Position numbers and translations under genes: made by a program. The notes under the pieces were generated by a model, which saw only the letters and a program-made list of their open reading frames with translations, did no database searches and was not told the DNA's origin. From Symsagittifera roscoffensis (lineage: Eukaryota; Xenacoelomorpha; Acoela; Convolutidae): a DNA stretch of 64,000 nucleotides. Positions 48,001-60,000 of this stretch are shown one piece after another. Numbering within the stretch: the first letter of the stretch is position 1; each line of letters opens with the position of its first letter. The stretch spans positions 16,741,613-16,805,612 of the forward strand of contig NC_087071.1 of the NCBI RefSeq assembly GCF_963678635.1, given 5' to 3'.

Positions 48001-51000
48001 AATCCTATGTAATCAGGCCCAAATACAACAAAATCATGTTCACCTTCGTCTGCGTCCAGGTTTTTCTTCGTGGGTGTTTTCCCAGAAAGGTTGCAAAGTT
48101 GCCTGTGGCTGTATTTAAGACCATGAAACACAAAAATGTGCTCGCTCAAATTTTCAAGTGCTCGATATACAACTACTTCGGCTTCATAATCTTCTTGTTT
48201 TTGTTTTTCGGTGGCATTCGCATCCTTGGAATCAATATCTATTTCTGCATCGTAAAGGATCTGTTTAACAACCTATCTGTCTCGTGCCATCAAGTTTTTA
48301 CCGTAAGGACATGATTTTGTCTAATTTGCCGCAATAGCGCGTTTAGTTGTTTGATAAACTGGTAGTTTGACTTAAAAGTTGATTGCTAATTCTCTAATAT
48401 TTAAATATTTTGATAGAGTAAAATGAGATAAAAGTTAGATAAACCGCTTGTTAAATGTCAATGATCATAGTGAAAACTCTCCTTGAGGGCGTGTGGTGTT
48501 GGTTTTTTTTTGTCTTGAAAAAGTCATTAAGTTTGTCACACGATGACTTGAACATTTCACTGTTGATGCTACGTTTGGCTTTAAATTTGTTTAGACGTAG
48601 TTCAGACTCTTATATAGGTCGCGATGATTTTTGGGAAAAGTCTTAAAATGCTCTAATAACAAAAGAGGTGCAGTCATACTTATAAATGCACATACATGAA
48701 AAATTTGTTTCAAGTTATGCAATAATCTAACAGTAAAGAAAACTTATAATTGAAAGACCACCAACTTGAGCATGCGCGGAAGGTAATTCTACCTGTTGAA
48801 GCGCCCCTGAAAAATTTATATAATGTAGTATCTTATCTAGACCTGATTGATTAAGCTATGAACTTTTTATCCAGAAAAAATTATAGATTAAAGAAAAAAC
48901 AAGAAATTTTGAAATCTTATAGTTCACTTTTCTTGCATCTTGTTATTTTTTTTTATTTATTTTTTTTGGATATTTTTTATTTTAATCGTTTTGGTTTCAA
49001 TCAATATGATAATTTGAATGCCCTTAGGTGAATATGCTTTTTTGCGTTCAATTCAAGTTCATTTACTAGATGGTAGGCAAATTAAGAAAGTGGAAATGAT
49101 GCGAAAAAGCTGAAAGCATTTTTTTACCAAGTGGATTTTAATTATTACATGTCCCAGCGAATAAAAGCACTTTTTGACTCAGTTTTCTCTAATGGGTTGG
49201 TTTTTTGAAAATTGAGTCAATCATAAAAAAATGTTGAAATTTAAGATTTTTGGTTTTTTATGTATATATTTTTTCGAAAGTTGAAAATCCTCTAAAATAG
49301 TCAATCGTGTTATTTCGTTTTAATTAATTGACACTTCTCCAGCCGTTTGTTTGCTATGTTTACCAAATACTGCAACAAAAGTGGTTTTTGCTGTGGTATG
49401 TTTTTGGTGTTCTTTAACGGACGGAATGAGAGTTCACTGTTTTCCTTTGTATCTTTTATTTCTTTATTTATTTTATTTAATGTGGCCTCACTCTTCTGTA
49501 TTATTTTTAAGCTCGACTTTTGATTTGCATTTTTTATCTTTTGCCAATTAATTTGCAATATGAAATTGAAATTATGCTCCCCACAAATGAAACTTAACTG
49601 GCTCGAGAGTTGATAAAAATAGTTTTCACTTTTACACAAGCAACGCACCGTTTCTTTGTTTTTCTAGAAACTAAGATAGGTTTCTGCGTTTTTACGCTTG
49701 AGATTAGCAGGCGTTTGCAAACCGGGCTCTTTTCCACTTTCTCCCCACATTTCGAATTTTCCATTTTTTTCATTGTCTCACGTGTAATTATTCATGAATG
49801 CGTGAGGTTACGAAGTAAGGTATGAAGAACAAGTGTATTTACAATAGTAAGTTTGTTCATCATGCAAATTTTCCTTTCACCGTGATAATGTAAAATTAGT
49901 TTTTCAAAATTGAAACTCAAATGATGGGGGGGGGGTAGAAAAAAGCTTGAAACCGTAATATAGACTTTTTTCGTGTTAACTACTTGTTCAACAGATTCAC
50001 TTGTATCTTGGTTCATAATGAATTCAAACTTTTATGAGTGTCTGGCATTTAGCTTGGTGGTGAAGAATAAGCCTGGGACTGCAAAGGTCATAAGTTCCAA
50101 AGGTGTCCAGGTTTAGGTGACCAGGAACTTTTTTTTTGCAAACTGGAAGTATTTCTAATCCAAAATATGTCGGCTTATAGTTTGTCTGCTTATGTTTTGT
50201 CGGCTTTGTTGCCAATCGTATAATTGATTTTTTGTACGCAATTTGCAATGTAGTTGTTTTCAGTATTTTACTAGCCTTGATTTTTATATTTTGCTGTTTT
50301 TGTTTTTTATTTCGATTAAAAATTATCTTTGGCTTAAATGAATTCGGCTTATATTTTATCGGCTTTGTGTCCTAATTTGGAGTCCTTTTAAAGGAAGCAT
50401 AAATTTAACGCTTCATTCTGGATTGCACAAAATGCCAAGTTTTTCAGAATAATTTTTATACTTCAAAGTTTTTCATGACAGCTATTATATTTTCAATTCT
50501 ACTGGAAATTATGCAATTTTCGTCGGCTAAGTGGTCGATTGTTGTATATTTTTGAATTTTCATTAATTGCCCTGGATTGTGTTTCTGGGCGTGTTTTCCG
50601 TAGATAACAATATTCCTGACTAATTGAATTTTTTAAGTTGTGGTTTTTGAAGTTTTTTTGGCCTTTTTTCCTGTCTGCTAGCTTGCACTGCTATTTTTGT
50701 GTTGTATCGCAAGTAGTGCGAAACTCCGCTTTTCCTCTGTGATGTTTAAGCAGTATGAACTTCGCTAGAGCGCATTTATTTTTGCATATTCCGTTAGTGG
50801 CGTTCCTTTGCGTATTTATAATGGCCAGTAATCGGAGAAAAAAGTAAGTTTTTGGCCTGAAAAAGTGTTTTTTTTTTAAATTTGTTTAATGGCCAGAGCA
50901 GTTTAGAAAGTAATTGCAGAAACCTTCCAATTTTGTCTGATATACGCATAAACCAACTTTTATGCACGTTTTCCATCTGTATTTTCTGACAATCACGCAG

Positions 51001-54000
51001 TTTTTGTTCCAAAATACTGAAAAAGCTTTCAGCTTAACAGGATTTTATCCGCGCATGGTCAAGTTTGGCAGGTTTTTAATCACAAACTCCAGTTCACTTG
51101 TTTTTTTTTAAAAAAAAACTATTTTGCTGTTTTTAGTGCAAACCAACGCATAAAAATATGTTTTTGTGTAACTTTTTTAAAATTAAATTAGAGCAAAAAA
51201 AGTTTAAAAAAAGTATTTAATTGGTTTCCGCTCCCTGATAATGGCATGTTAAGTTCCACAAGAGTACAAGTAAAAAGCCAAGACCAATTCAAACATGAGA
51301 TATACATATACTATTAGTTTACGTATCTTACTTTGAAAGACCCCACGATCATACTTGGGATTGTACTTGACTATACGCTAAGTAAGGGGAGGATAATTTT
51401 TAATAAGATACTTCAATAAAATAAATTTTTTCAACCAATTAGAATGCAGGAAATCTATAAATTTCAAAATCAAAAAAATGCTCTAAATTGCAGCTCTTAT
51501 TAAACTAGAACTTAAAGAAACATAATCTGCCTTGTTCGAAAGACAAAAAAGTCTATTTTGTTAGAGGGATGGGCATGCTTGTAGATACCGTAGGTGGGGA
51601 TTGTTAAGTAGATAGGTCTCAAACCTGTAGCATGACCCCGGGTGTTCGTGTGTCATAGCATAACCCCGGTTGTTCGTATGGTTTTTTAAACTTCAGGTAC
51701 ATTTTTTTACCCAAGGTTCATGCTGACCTGTGCACAATTAAGATCTTTCAGGAGTGTTTGAAATAGATCCTTCGAAAACGTCGATTCTTTGCTGACTGGG
51801 TGCCGGTGGGAACATCAATGGAAGATCTCTGTCTCGACAGAATTTTTCGTAAAGTTCTCCTCCTTCGCGGATGTAACGCGACGAGAGCAGCTCCTTTGCT
51901 GCCATAACTAATATAAGAAACCAATTTAGTTATGTACACTTTATAATCAGAATGGTAATTCAAGGTTCAGTTTGGTCGAATTTAGATAACGAGTTTAGCT
52001 ATGTTTGATTGAACCTATACGGATTATATTTGTGTTTACACATAAATCACAGCGACGGATGCCGGACATCAAGCCTAAGGGATTTCAAGCCGAACATTTT
52101 CTCGAAAAATCACACAATATGATTATTTTCAAGAATTTCTCAATTTCACCATCTTCATTTTTTTTATAAGCGCCTGGTCCTGCTTAATGCAGGATCAACC
52201 GTTGGGAGTGTAATTTCGTCCGTTTCTCCGCAGCCGGGTCCACCCTGAGGAGGCGGATGACACTGGGACCCCTCCAACTGTGACCGAAGTGGGACTTGAG
52301 CGCACGAACCTCGTGTAGGATACGCATGCCTTACCCCAGTCGGCCACGGATGCCGCCATCTTTATTTACTTTACAGTTATTGGCTTTTTCATAAAATTTC
52401 GGCCTCAAATTGATGTTAAGGAATATTAAAAATTAACACATTGAGGAAGGGGTTTTTGATTGGACGAAAGGGCTTTTCATAATTTCGGCCTGAAGTCACT
52501 TCGACTTGAAGTCCCGTCGGCCGGTTGTCTTAGACCCAATAGCGACAGACCTGTCTAAGACACGATAAAAAGCATACGGTTAAAAGTGTGCGTGGAAGGC
52601 AGTACAACAGCGCCGAAATTTTTTTTGAAATCCTCTTTTTACTCATCCAAAATTACATCGAAAATCGTAACAAATAGAAATTTACTTTAATTGGCGAAGA
52701 AAATGAGGAATATATATGCTCGAGGTGTTTTTTTTCAGACCAATTTTAGAAAGAATTTTTGCTCCCTCGGGGAATCGGTCTTCTCTGGATCTGCAAGCGA
52801 CCCGGTGAGTGTGCTCACCACTATAGTAACCTGAAACCAGTCTGTCGATACTGCTCGCTTATAGTTCAAAATCGTTCCAAATTGAATTGAGACAAACTGA
52901 TTGGTCTTAATAATTCCATCTATGACTCAAAAATTAACACTTAAATTTTGATATTATAGGCCCAAAGTTCATAGTTTGTCAATGTTTAATTTACCAAAAA
53001 CTATTCGAAACCAGTTGAAGGGCATTCGGAACTCTCAAGGCTTTGCCTTGATACGATTAGTCTGGTTTTAATCAATATCTCTTTCGTTTTTATTTTCAAG
53101 TTAAAATTGCTTATCATAAGTTTGGATGAACAAACATTTGACGGCCGATGTGAGCAGTATTACCCCTGAATAGACCAAATGAACAATCTCCCCTTAAAAT
53201 TAAATGGCAAATCTAAACAGTAAGGCTTGCATGTATTATGCTAAAATCTGATTGGCTGAAAATGTTACTTTTAACCAAGTGAACGATCTCCCTAATTGAT
53301 TCAAGAAGAAGATTGGTCATTTCCGCCCCATTCAGTTTCGAAATTGACTGCATTTGGGACTGAAATGACTGGGTTTTTGGGGCGGAAATGACTGGTCACG
53401 GACAACTTCAACAGCATACCGGTCCCACAATTAAATATATATAGTTCAAACAGCTTACTCAATTTAGGGACCAAGTTAACATCCGCCCTCATCCCCCATT
53501 ACTTTTAGGGGTAATGATGTTAAGTTGGTTTTGAGTTTGGATTTTCAGCCAATCAGAATAGAGCATTTTACATGAAGCGGTTAGCAAAATTAATTAAAAT
53601 TGAACGCCGATGTGGATGATCTTAACTTGATCTATTTGGGGGAGGAGGAGGAGGATTTAACATGATTCCAATTTAGTTTATAGTTTTACAATTCAGGTCG
53701 CTAACTGAGTAACAATAATAAATTTACAAAAAGGAAAAAGATAATACTTCACAAATCTCTTGTCCCTCTTTGTGATCCAAAAGAAAATTATTTTATTGAT
53801 TTTTTTCAAAAAAAAATTATGAAAGCATTCGACAAGTGTTTATCGATGAAAGTTTTTTTAACAGTCCACGAGCTGAATTTGTCTTACGGTTAATAGCGGG
53901 ATTACATTCTGAAAATTTTTTGAGCGAGCTTTTTGTATTTGATATACCGTCGTATTTGACCAGAAGGTCAGCTATCAAGTTGATGAAAATTCTTAATTTC

Positions 54001-57000
54001 AAATGCAAAATTTCAAAGAGCTGTTAGTTGCAGAGGAGCTAAGCTCTTTAATTTACGTAGACAAAATTCCCTTTAACTTCTATCTTATTTAGATTGGTTT
54101 TGTACCCGCTACGACTGAACAATATTTTAAAGATTGATGCAGAACTCGGACCTTATGTTGTTAACTTGTCTAGACAATGCTATTAATCTGCTGCATTATG
54201 TTTATTCAAACTAAACCAAATTTTTTTCAATGTTTTCTTTTATATTTTCAATTTTTATTATTTTTTCACTTTCATTGAAGATCATAATTTTTGTATTGCA
54301 TTTAATAAAACGGACAGTGCTTTGTAAACCAAATGTGCTCGTTAACTGTCCCCTCACTGTTTCTGGTGCTTCATTTTAAATTTTTTTCGATATGCATATC
54401 TACCATTAACAACGAGAGATAAATAACAAAGAAAAATTGGAAAAGTTTTGCCTATTGATCCAGTTATTTCTTCTTTGCCTTTTGATCCAGATAGGGTTAA
54501 TTTGAACAGAGAAGTGTCCAGCATAAACTGTTCCACAAATTCAAAGAGCTTTAAGGCCATCTAATTTTTCTTCGAAGTTGAAAAGTTGAAGGTTTTTGAA
54601 GAAACAAGTCAGTTTTTTTTCAGTTTCCTTGCGTTCATTTCTCTTTTCCAACTGTCAGTTGGCTATGTTTATTAATGCAGTTTTTTGCTTAACTTTGAGT
54701 CACTCACATGGTCTGAAAATTATATATATTTATGTTTATATGTTTTGTTCTTCGTAGCTATATTTTCTTCTATAGACTGGAGCTGTTGGCCGTTGTTGTT
54801 AATTGTAGTGACATTTGTGTTCTGTTCAGGTGGATGAGTGTGACTTCATAGAAGTGCGTGTGGCTGTGGTGGGCAATGTGGATGCGGGCAAGAGTACTCT
54901 ACTGGGAGTGCTCACTAATGGCATCTTGGACGATGGAAGAGGCAATGCTAGACAGAGTCTCTTCAGGTATTATACACGATTCGGTGCTAGCTCAACGGTG
55001 GAGGCGTGCTGAAAAAAGATTTTTTTTTTGGTATGCGGAACGAGAATTCTTTGCGACACTATTCAGTGTAAAATGACTTAAATGCAGTGAGGCTTAGTTG
55101 TTTTGCATGCTTACCAGATTCGAGACGCGAACTGTTTGTAAAAGGCTGGCGGTTATCGGCGAAGCACATGGGCCTTTGAAAAAATTTGCAATGCGGTGGG
55201 TTCCAGAACAAGTGCTAACTAATCTTCATGTCGGGTATCGAATCCCTTTAAGAGCTACTTTCAACGTTTTATCGCTTGTCATTTTCTCCTCTGTGTTATA
55301 ACTTTGAATGGTTCATTTGAAAATATTTTTTTTTGAAATCGTCTAGCACGATAATAGTAATTGTGGTTGGAACATTATATGCTGTTTGTCGGGCAACAGT
55401 TTCTGGTTGCTGTTATTTCACAAGCAACGCTTGTATGATAGTTTGAACTCCCTTTTTTCCAACCTAAGTCGCAAATATTTTTGTTCATTTTGAAAATGTT
55501 CATTTTGATCAATAACCAGCTATAAAGTACAGCCAATGCTAATGTTATTAACCCAGTCTATTATATTACAAGTTTCACTTTAGCTTCAAACTATCATGGA
55601 TCTGTAGCGTAGAGGTAGGGAAGGAGACCCGCAACAAAAAAGAGGGTTCGAACCTGGGTAGGGTCGGAGGGTTTTAATGAACTTTTTCCTATACGAATTA
55701 AAATGCGTCCGCTCTATAAATTGAGTCATGTTAGATGATAAATTTCTTTTTTCAAATTGACTGCTAATGCGTCATAATTGGCTTGCGTCACTTAGCAATT
55801 ATGTAGACTCAAAGTTTCACTCGTCCAGTTTTTCTCAGTAGCGTTATCGGTCATGTTTTTGCTTGTGAAGTGCAACTTCGTCTCTGTGTAATAAATGTTA
55901 ATTATCGATCCAAAAAATGTCTCCTGACGTTTTTGTATTATTTCAGAGTTATTATAAGACCACAACTGTTAAACCCCATTTTTACCTTCATCTGAAAACT
56001 TAGTCGGTTCTTCTGTAACATGCTCATTACGCATGCTCTTTTTCTCTCCCCCCCATCCCCTCACCTCACATGAGCATCGATTTCATGGTATAACGAGTGG
56101 TTTTACAAGATTGAATATGAATACCAAGTATGTTTGTTATGGCCTTATTAGTCCGCGTGCCAAATGTTACAACAATTCGACAATGTGAACAGAAAAATTA
56201 CTCCATAAAATTTGCAGGTGGGAGAAAAGGAAAAAGAGCCGCGGAGGGTTGTCATTTTACGTTATCCACTTTTTTCGAACCTAAGTCGCAAATAAAGGTG
56301 TCAAATTTTTGGTGGTACAATTGCATTTTATAGCTGGTCAATTTTATAGCTGGTTAGCGCATTGCATTATCTTTTCCTATCTGGTTTATTGGTGGCTAGT
56401 TCCTGTTTGATGAAAAACAGGTATTATGAAAATGTATGTGATTTATTATTTTTTTAAAAATATTATTTGAGACGCTTATGAAACTTTTTGCACTTATCGC
56501 AAGAAATTCTTATTTTTCTTGAGAACTAGTTGATCGATTTTCCAATAGAGATACTGGTTTTTACCTATGTGCGTCTATTACGCTAGTCTCTTTTTTATTT
56601 CTCTGACCCTTCTATGATCTTGGAAAATATCGATGGGGGATTTTTTAACCTATAGAGATACTGGTAGAGATACTGGTTTTTGCCTATGTGCCTCTATATT
56701 CCGCTAGTCTCTTTTTTTCACTGACCCTTCTATGATCTTGGAAAATATCAGTGGGGGTTTTTTACCCATTTTTTTGAATTATTTTCTCTTTTTTTTCTAA
56801 GCTAGCATGACAAGATTAAGGTTTCAATCAAAGAAGAGTATTCTGGGAATCTCCCCTGTATTGGTTTTTATACCTTAATTTTTTGTAGAAAAGACTTGTT
56901 TTGGCCTTAGAAAATGTCCAAATTTTGGCCTAGGAAAATGTCTTAGAAAATTGTCTTGCCAAATCTGAGGTTAAAGGTTTAATCGAAACAACAGATTTTG

Positions 57001-60000
57001 CGAATCTTCGTTGCACAACTGGTGTCGCCCCATTTTTAATGAAAAAAGTTATTGCTTTAGTTATTGTCCTTTTTGACTGCTCTCAAAAACGCCCTGCCAA
57101 ATCTGAGATAGCATTTTAATCCGAAAAGCAGGGTGAAGAAACTTTTTCAGTGCATAAGCAGCTACGCCCTAAATTCTGTAGAAAATTACATAGGATTTTA
57201 CACGTGTTTTAGTTTTATATTTCGAGACCATTTTTCGGAGACTTTTGTCAAAAATTACTCTGCCAACTCTGAGTTAAATGTTTCAATCGGAAAAAGTGCT
57301 AAAAACATTTTGCTTCAAAGCGGCAACGTCGTGGTTTTTGTAGATAAAAAATGTTGAATTTGGTTCTTTTGGAAAGTGTTTGATTTACCAGAAAACTACG
57401 GTGCCAAATCTGAGATAAAGAGTTCAATGGAAAGAACAAGGGATCCGCTATGAAATTTCTGTAAGGAATTCGCTATGGACTCTGTAAGGAAATAATTGAG
57501 CTTTTCACATATTTTTGGACTTAATTCAATTTCCCCAAAATGATCGTGTCAATTCTGAAAAAGCGAAATTAATCAAACGGAGATAAAATCTTCTTGCAAA
57601 AGCTTGTTGTCCGTACTTTTGTTGATATTAGTCAGCTATGGACTTGGTAAATGTCCTATTTTTGACATTTTGAAAATTGCCATATAACTTTACCATCAGT
57701 ACATTTATCAACCAGTTACCTCCAGCTTAAGTTAAGCTGGGCTCCTAGTGTTTAACTATTGCGTTTAACTAGCGTTTAACTTGTTCAGGGGCGAGTAGGT
57801 TATACTATGTGGCTTATGGGGTATTATTTCAAGAGATCGGAAAAGATGATTTAATGTTAATTAACGAAAAGGCTTCCTGTGAAAATTTTCCAGAAAAATC
57901 CCGCAATCTGATTGGTGCTGTGATGTATAGATTCATTTTTCAAGTTCAATTCAAATTCCTTTTTGCAATTAACGAAGCGCAAATTGCTGGAAAAAACATG
58001 ATCGACTTCTTGTTTCGAAAGTGGAATGTTTCCAGTGGTGTTAAAAAGCTTACATGTGATCCAGTTTCTAAAATTTGGTTAATGTTATCAAATAAGTATT
58101 AATCATACAGTGTTCTTGAAGTTCGAATAGCTTTCAAGTCATGCATTTTGTCGTCGAAAATGATAAATTGCTTAGAAAGTTGCGAATTATTTTTTTCCAG
58201 TTTTCCTTGAGTTTGTCAACCTTTTTCCAACGCTCTGTTGACCAATGTTTTGTTGCTGTGTTTAGACACAAGCACGAGATGGAGACTGGCAGAACTAGTT
58301 CAGTGGGCAATGACATTCTCGGATTTGATCAGATGGGACAAGTCGTGAACAAGTCAGATGGACACGGTCAGTCATTTTTGGAGCCTTATATAGTGGTTTC
58401 CATACAAGAGATATGGAAACCTCTCCAATTGCTTCAAAGTTACATTAAGTAGAACGTTCAAATTTTAATTTGAGATAATTTTACCATATATTTGCGTATA
58501 GGCAAGTATTTGTTCACTTGTTGAAAAGCCAAGCATCCGTGAATCTTGAACATGTTCACGCCAAATGGTTTTTATTAAAGTGCTCTTTTGCAGAGTGCCT
58601 ACAGCTAAGAGCTCCATTGATTTTTTATTCGGAATGTCACAAACCGCCAGCCCTATTCTGCTCGATCTTCTGTGATAATTTGCATAATTGGCTTCGGACA
58701 TATCTCTCATGAAAAAGAAATAATTGTCTTCTAAAAAGTTCCGATATATGAGAACAAATAAGAACAGCAGTGAGTGAGATGCTTCTAAGACGCAAATGAT
58801 TTCATTTAATTCTCTTAAGCGTCTTTTTAACCAGCATTACGGAACAACCGTTTCGGAAATCACCGTTTGCAGAGCCATAAACTGTCGGAGTGACGTTGAT
58901 TAAGAGTAATCAACGTAGTGAAGACTCTTATATAGGTCTTGGTGATTTTTTTCTTTGTTTTTTTTTCAGCAAATTTTTTTAAAATGCTTTATTAACTACA
59001 GATGTGCATTCATACATATTAATGTATTTATGAATGCATCTAGGTGTATATGCACTTTTTGAGTTCAATTGAAATTCATCTGCTGAAAGTGACGTAAATA
59101 GCACTCTCCAAATACGAATGTGGGAATGGCGCAAAAAAAGGTGAAAATTTTCTATTTTTGAAAGTGGAATTTAATTTTTAGTTTTCCAGCGGAATAAAAT
59201 TTTTCTATTGATCCAGTTTTCTCAAGTTGGGTTAATGTTATCAGAAAAGAGTTAATCATAAATTGCTCTAAAAATTCAAAGAGCTTAAAGAGCATCTATT
59301 TTTTTTCTTTGAAATTCGAAAGTTCAAACGGCTTAATGGATGTCTATTTCTTACTTTGCAATTTGAAAAAAAATTTCAACCAAGTCAGTGTTTTTTTTCT
59401 GTTTACTTGCGTTTATTACTCTTTTCCAACTGCCAGTTGGCTATAATCTTTAGTGTGAGTGTTTTTATCTTAATGGAAATCAGGTTTTGCAATGTCCTAT
59501 ATTTATTATGACATCGCAGGATTATTAACTAGACGAGCTGTGTCATTTAATGTTGAAGTCACGAACAAATTTGTTTCGCCTAAATTGCGTCAGTTTAACT
59601 TTGCCAAATAATTTATGGTCATTTGAAGCGCTAATGTGGATATAGAAGAAAACAAAAACGTGAAGTCTGATGCTAGATTTAATAAGAGTCGGTTAACGTA
59701 GTTAAGACTCTTATACAGATCGTGATGGCTTTTCGTTTGTTTTTTTTTTCAGTAAAATTCCTTGTTTGTTCAGGCTCAAATTTGATTTTTCGTGGTTTGA
59801 ATTTTAATTCTTTTGTATGTTCTGTTCATTTCTTTTGTTAAAATGAAGGCAAACTTCGAAACTTGATTTTAATTTTGAGTTTCCACGGAACAAATTTTTC
59901 AGTGAAATTCCAAAAACAAGTAGCAGTCTTCAAATACGAACGTCAAAAATGAGCGAAAAAACGTAAACGAACTCTGGTTTCGAAAGTGAAATTTAATTTT

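Noticed and set aside
40099-48272. The - strand helicase as the helicase of an autonomous Helitron or Helentron
   Set aside because: It has an N-terminal NERD domain and UvrD-like motifs, not a Rep nuclease fused to a Pif1-type helicase, and no rolling-circle termini frame it.
53817-54027. Complementary 63-codon frames
   Set aside because: Mirror-image frames without similarity; likely chance.
58465-58712. Frames just after GTPBP1-like exon 8
   Set aside because: Frames on both strands overlap, there is no splice-compatible continuation, and the exon already ends at a good donor in line with the family.
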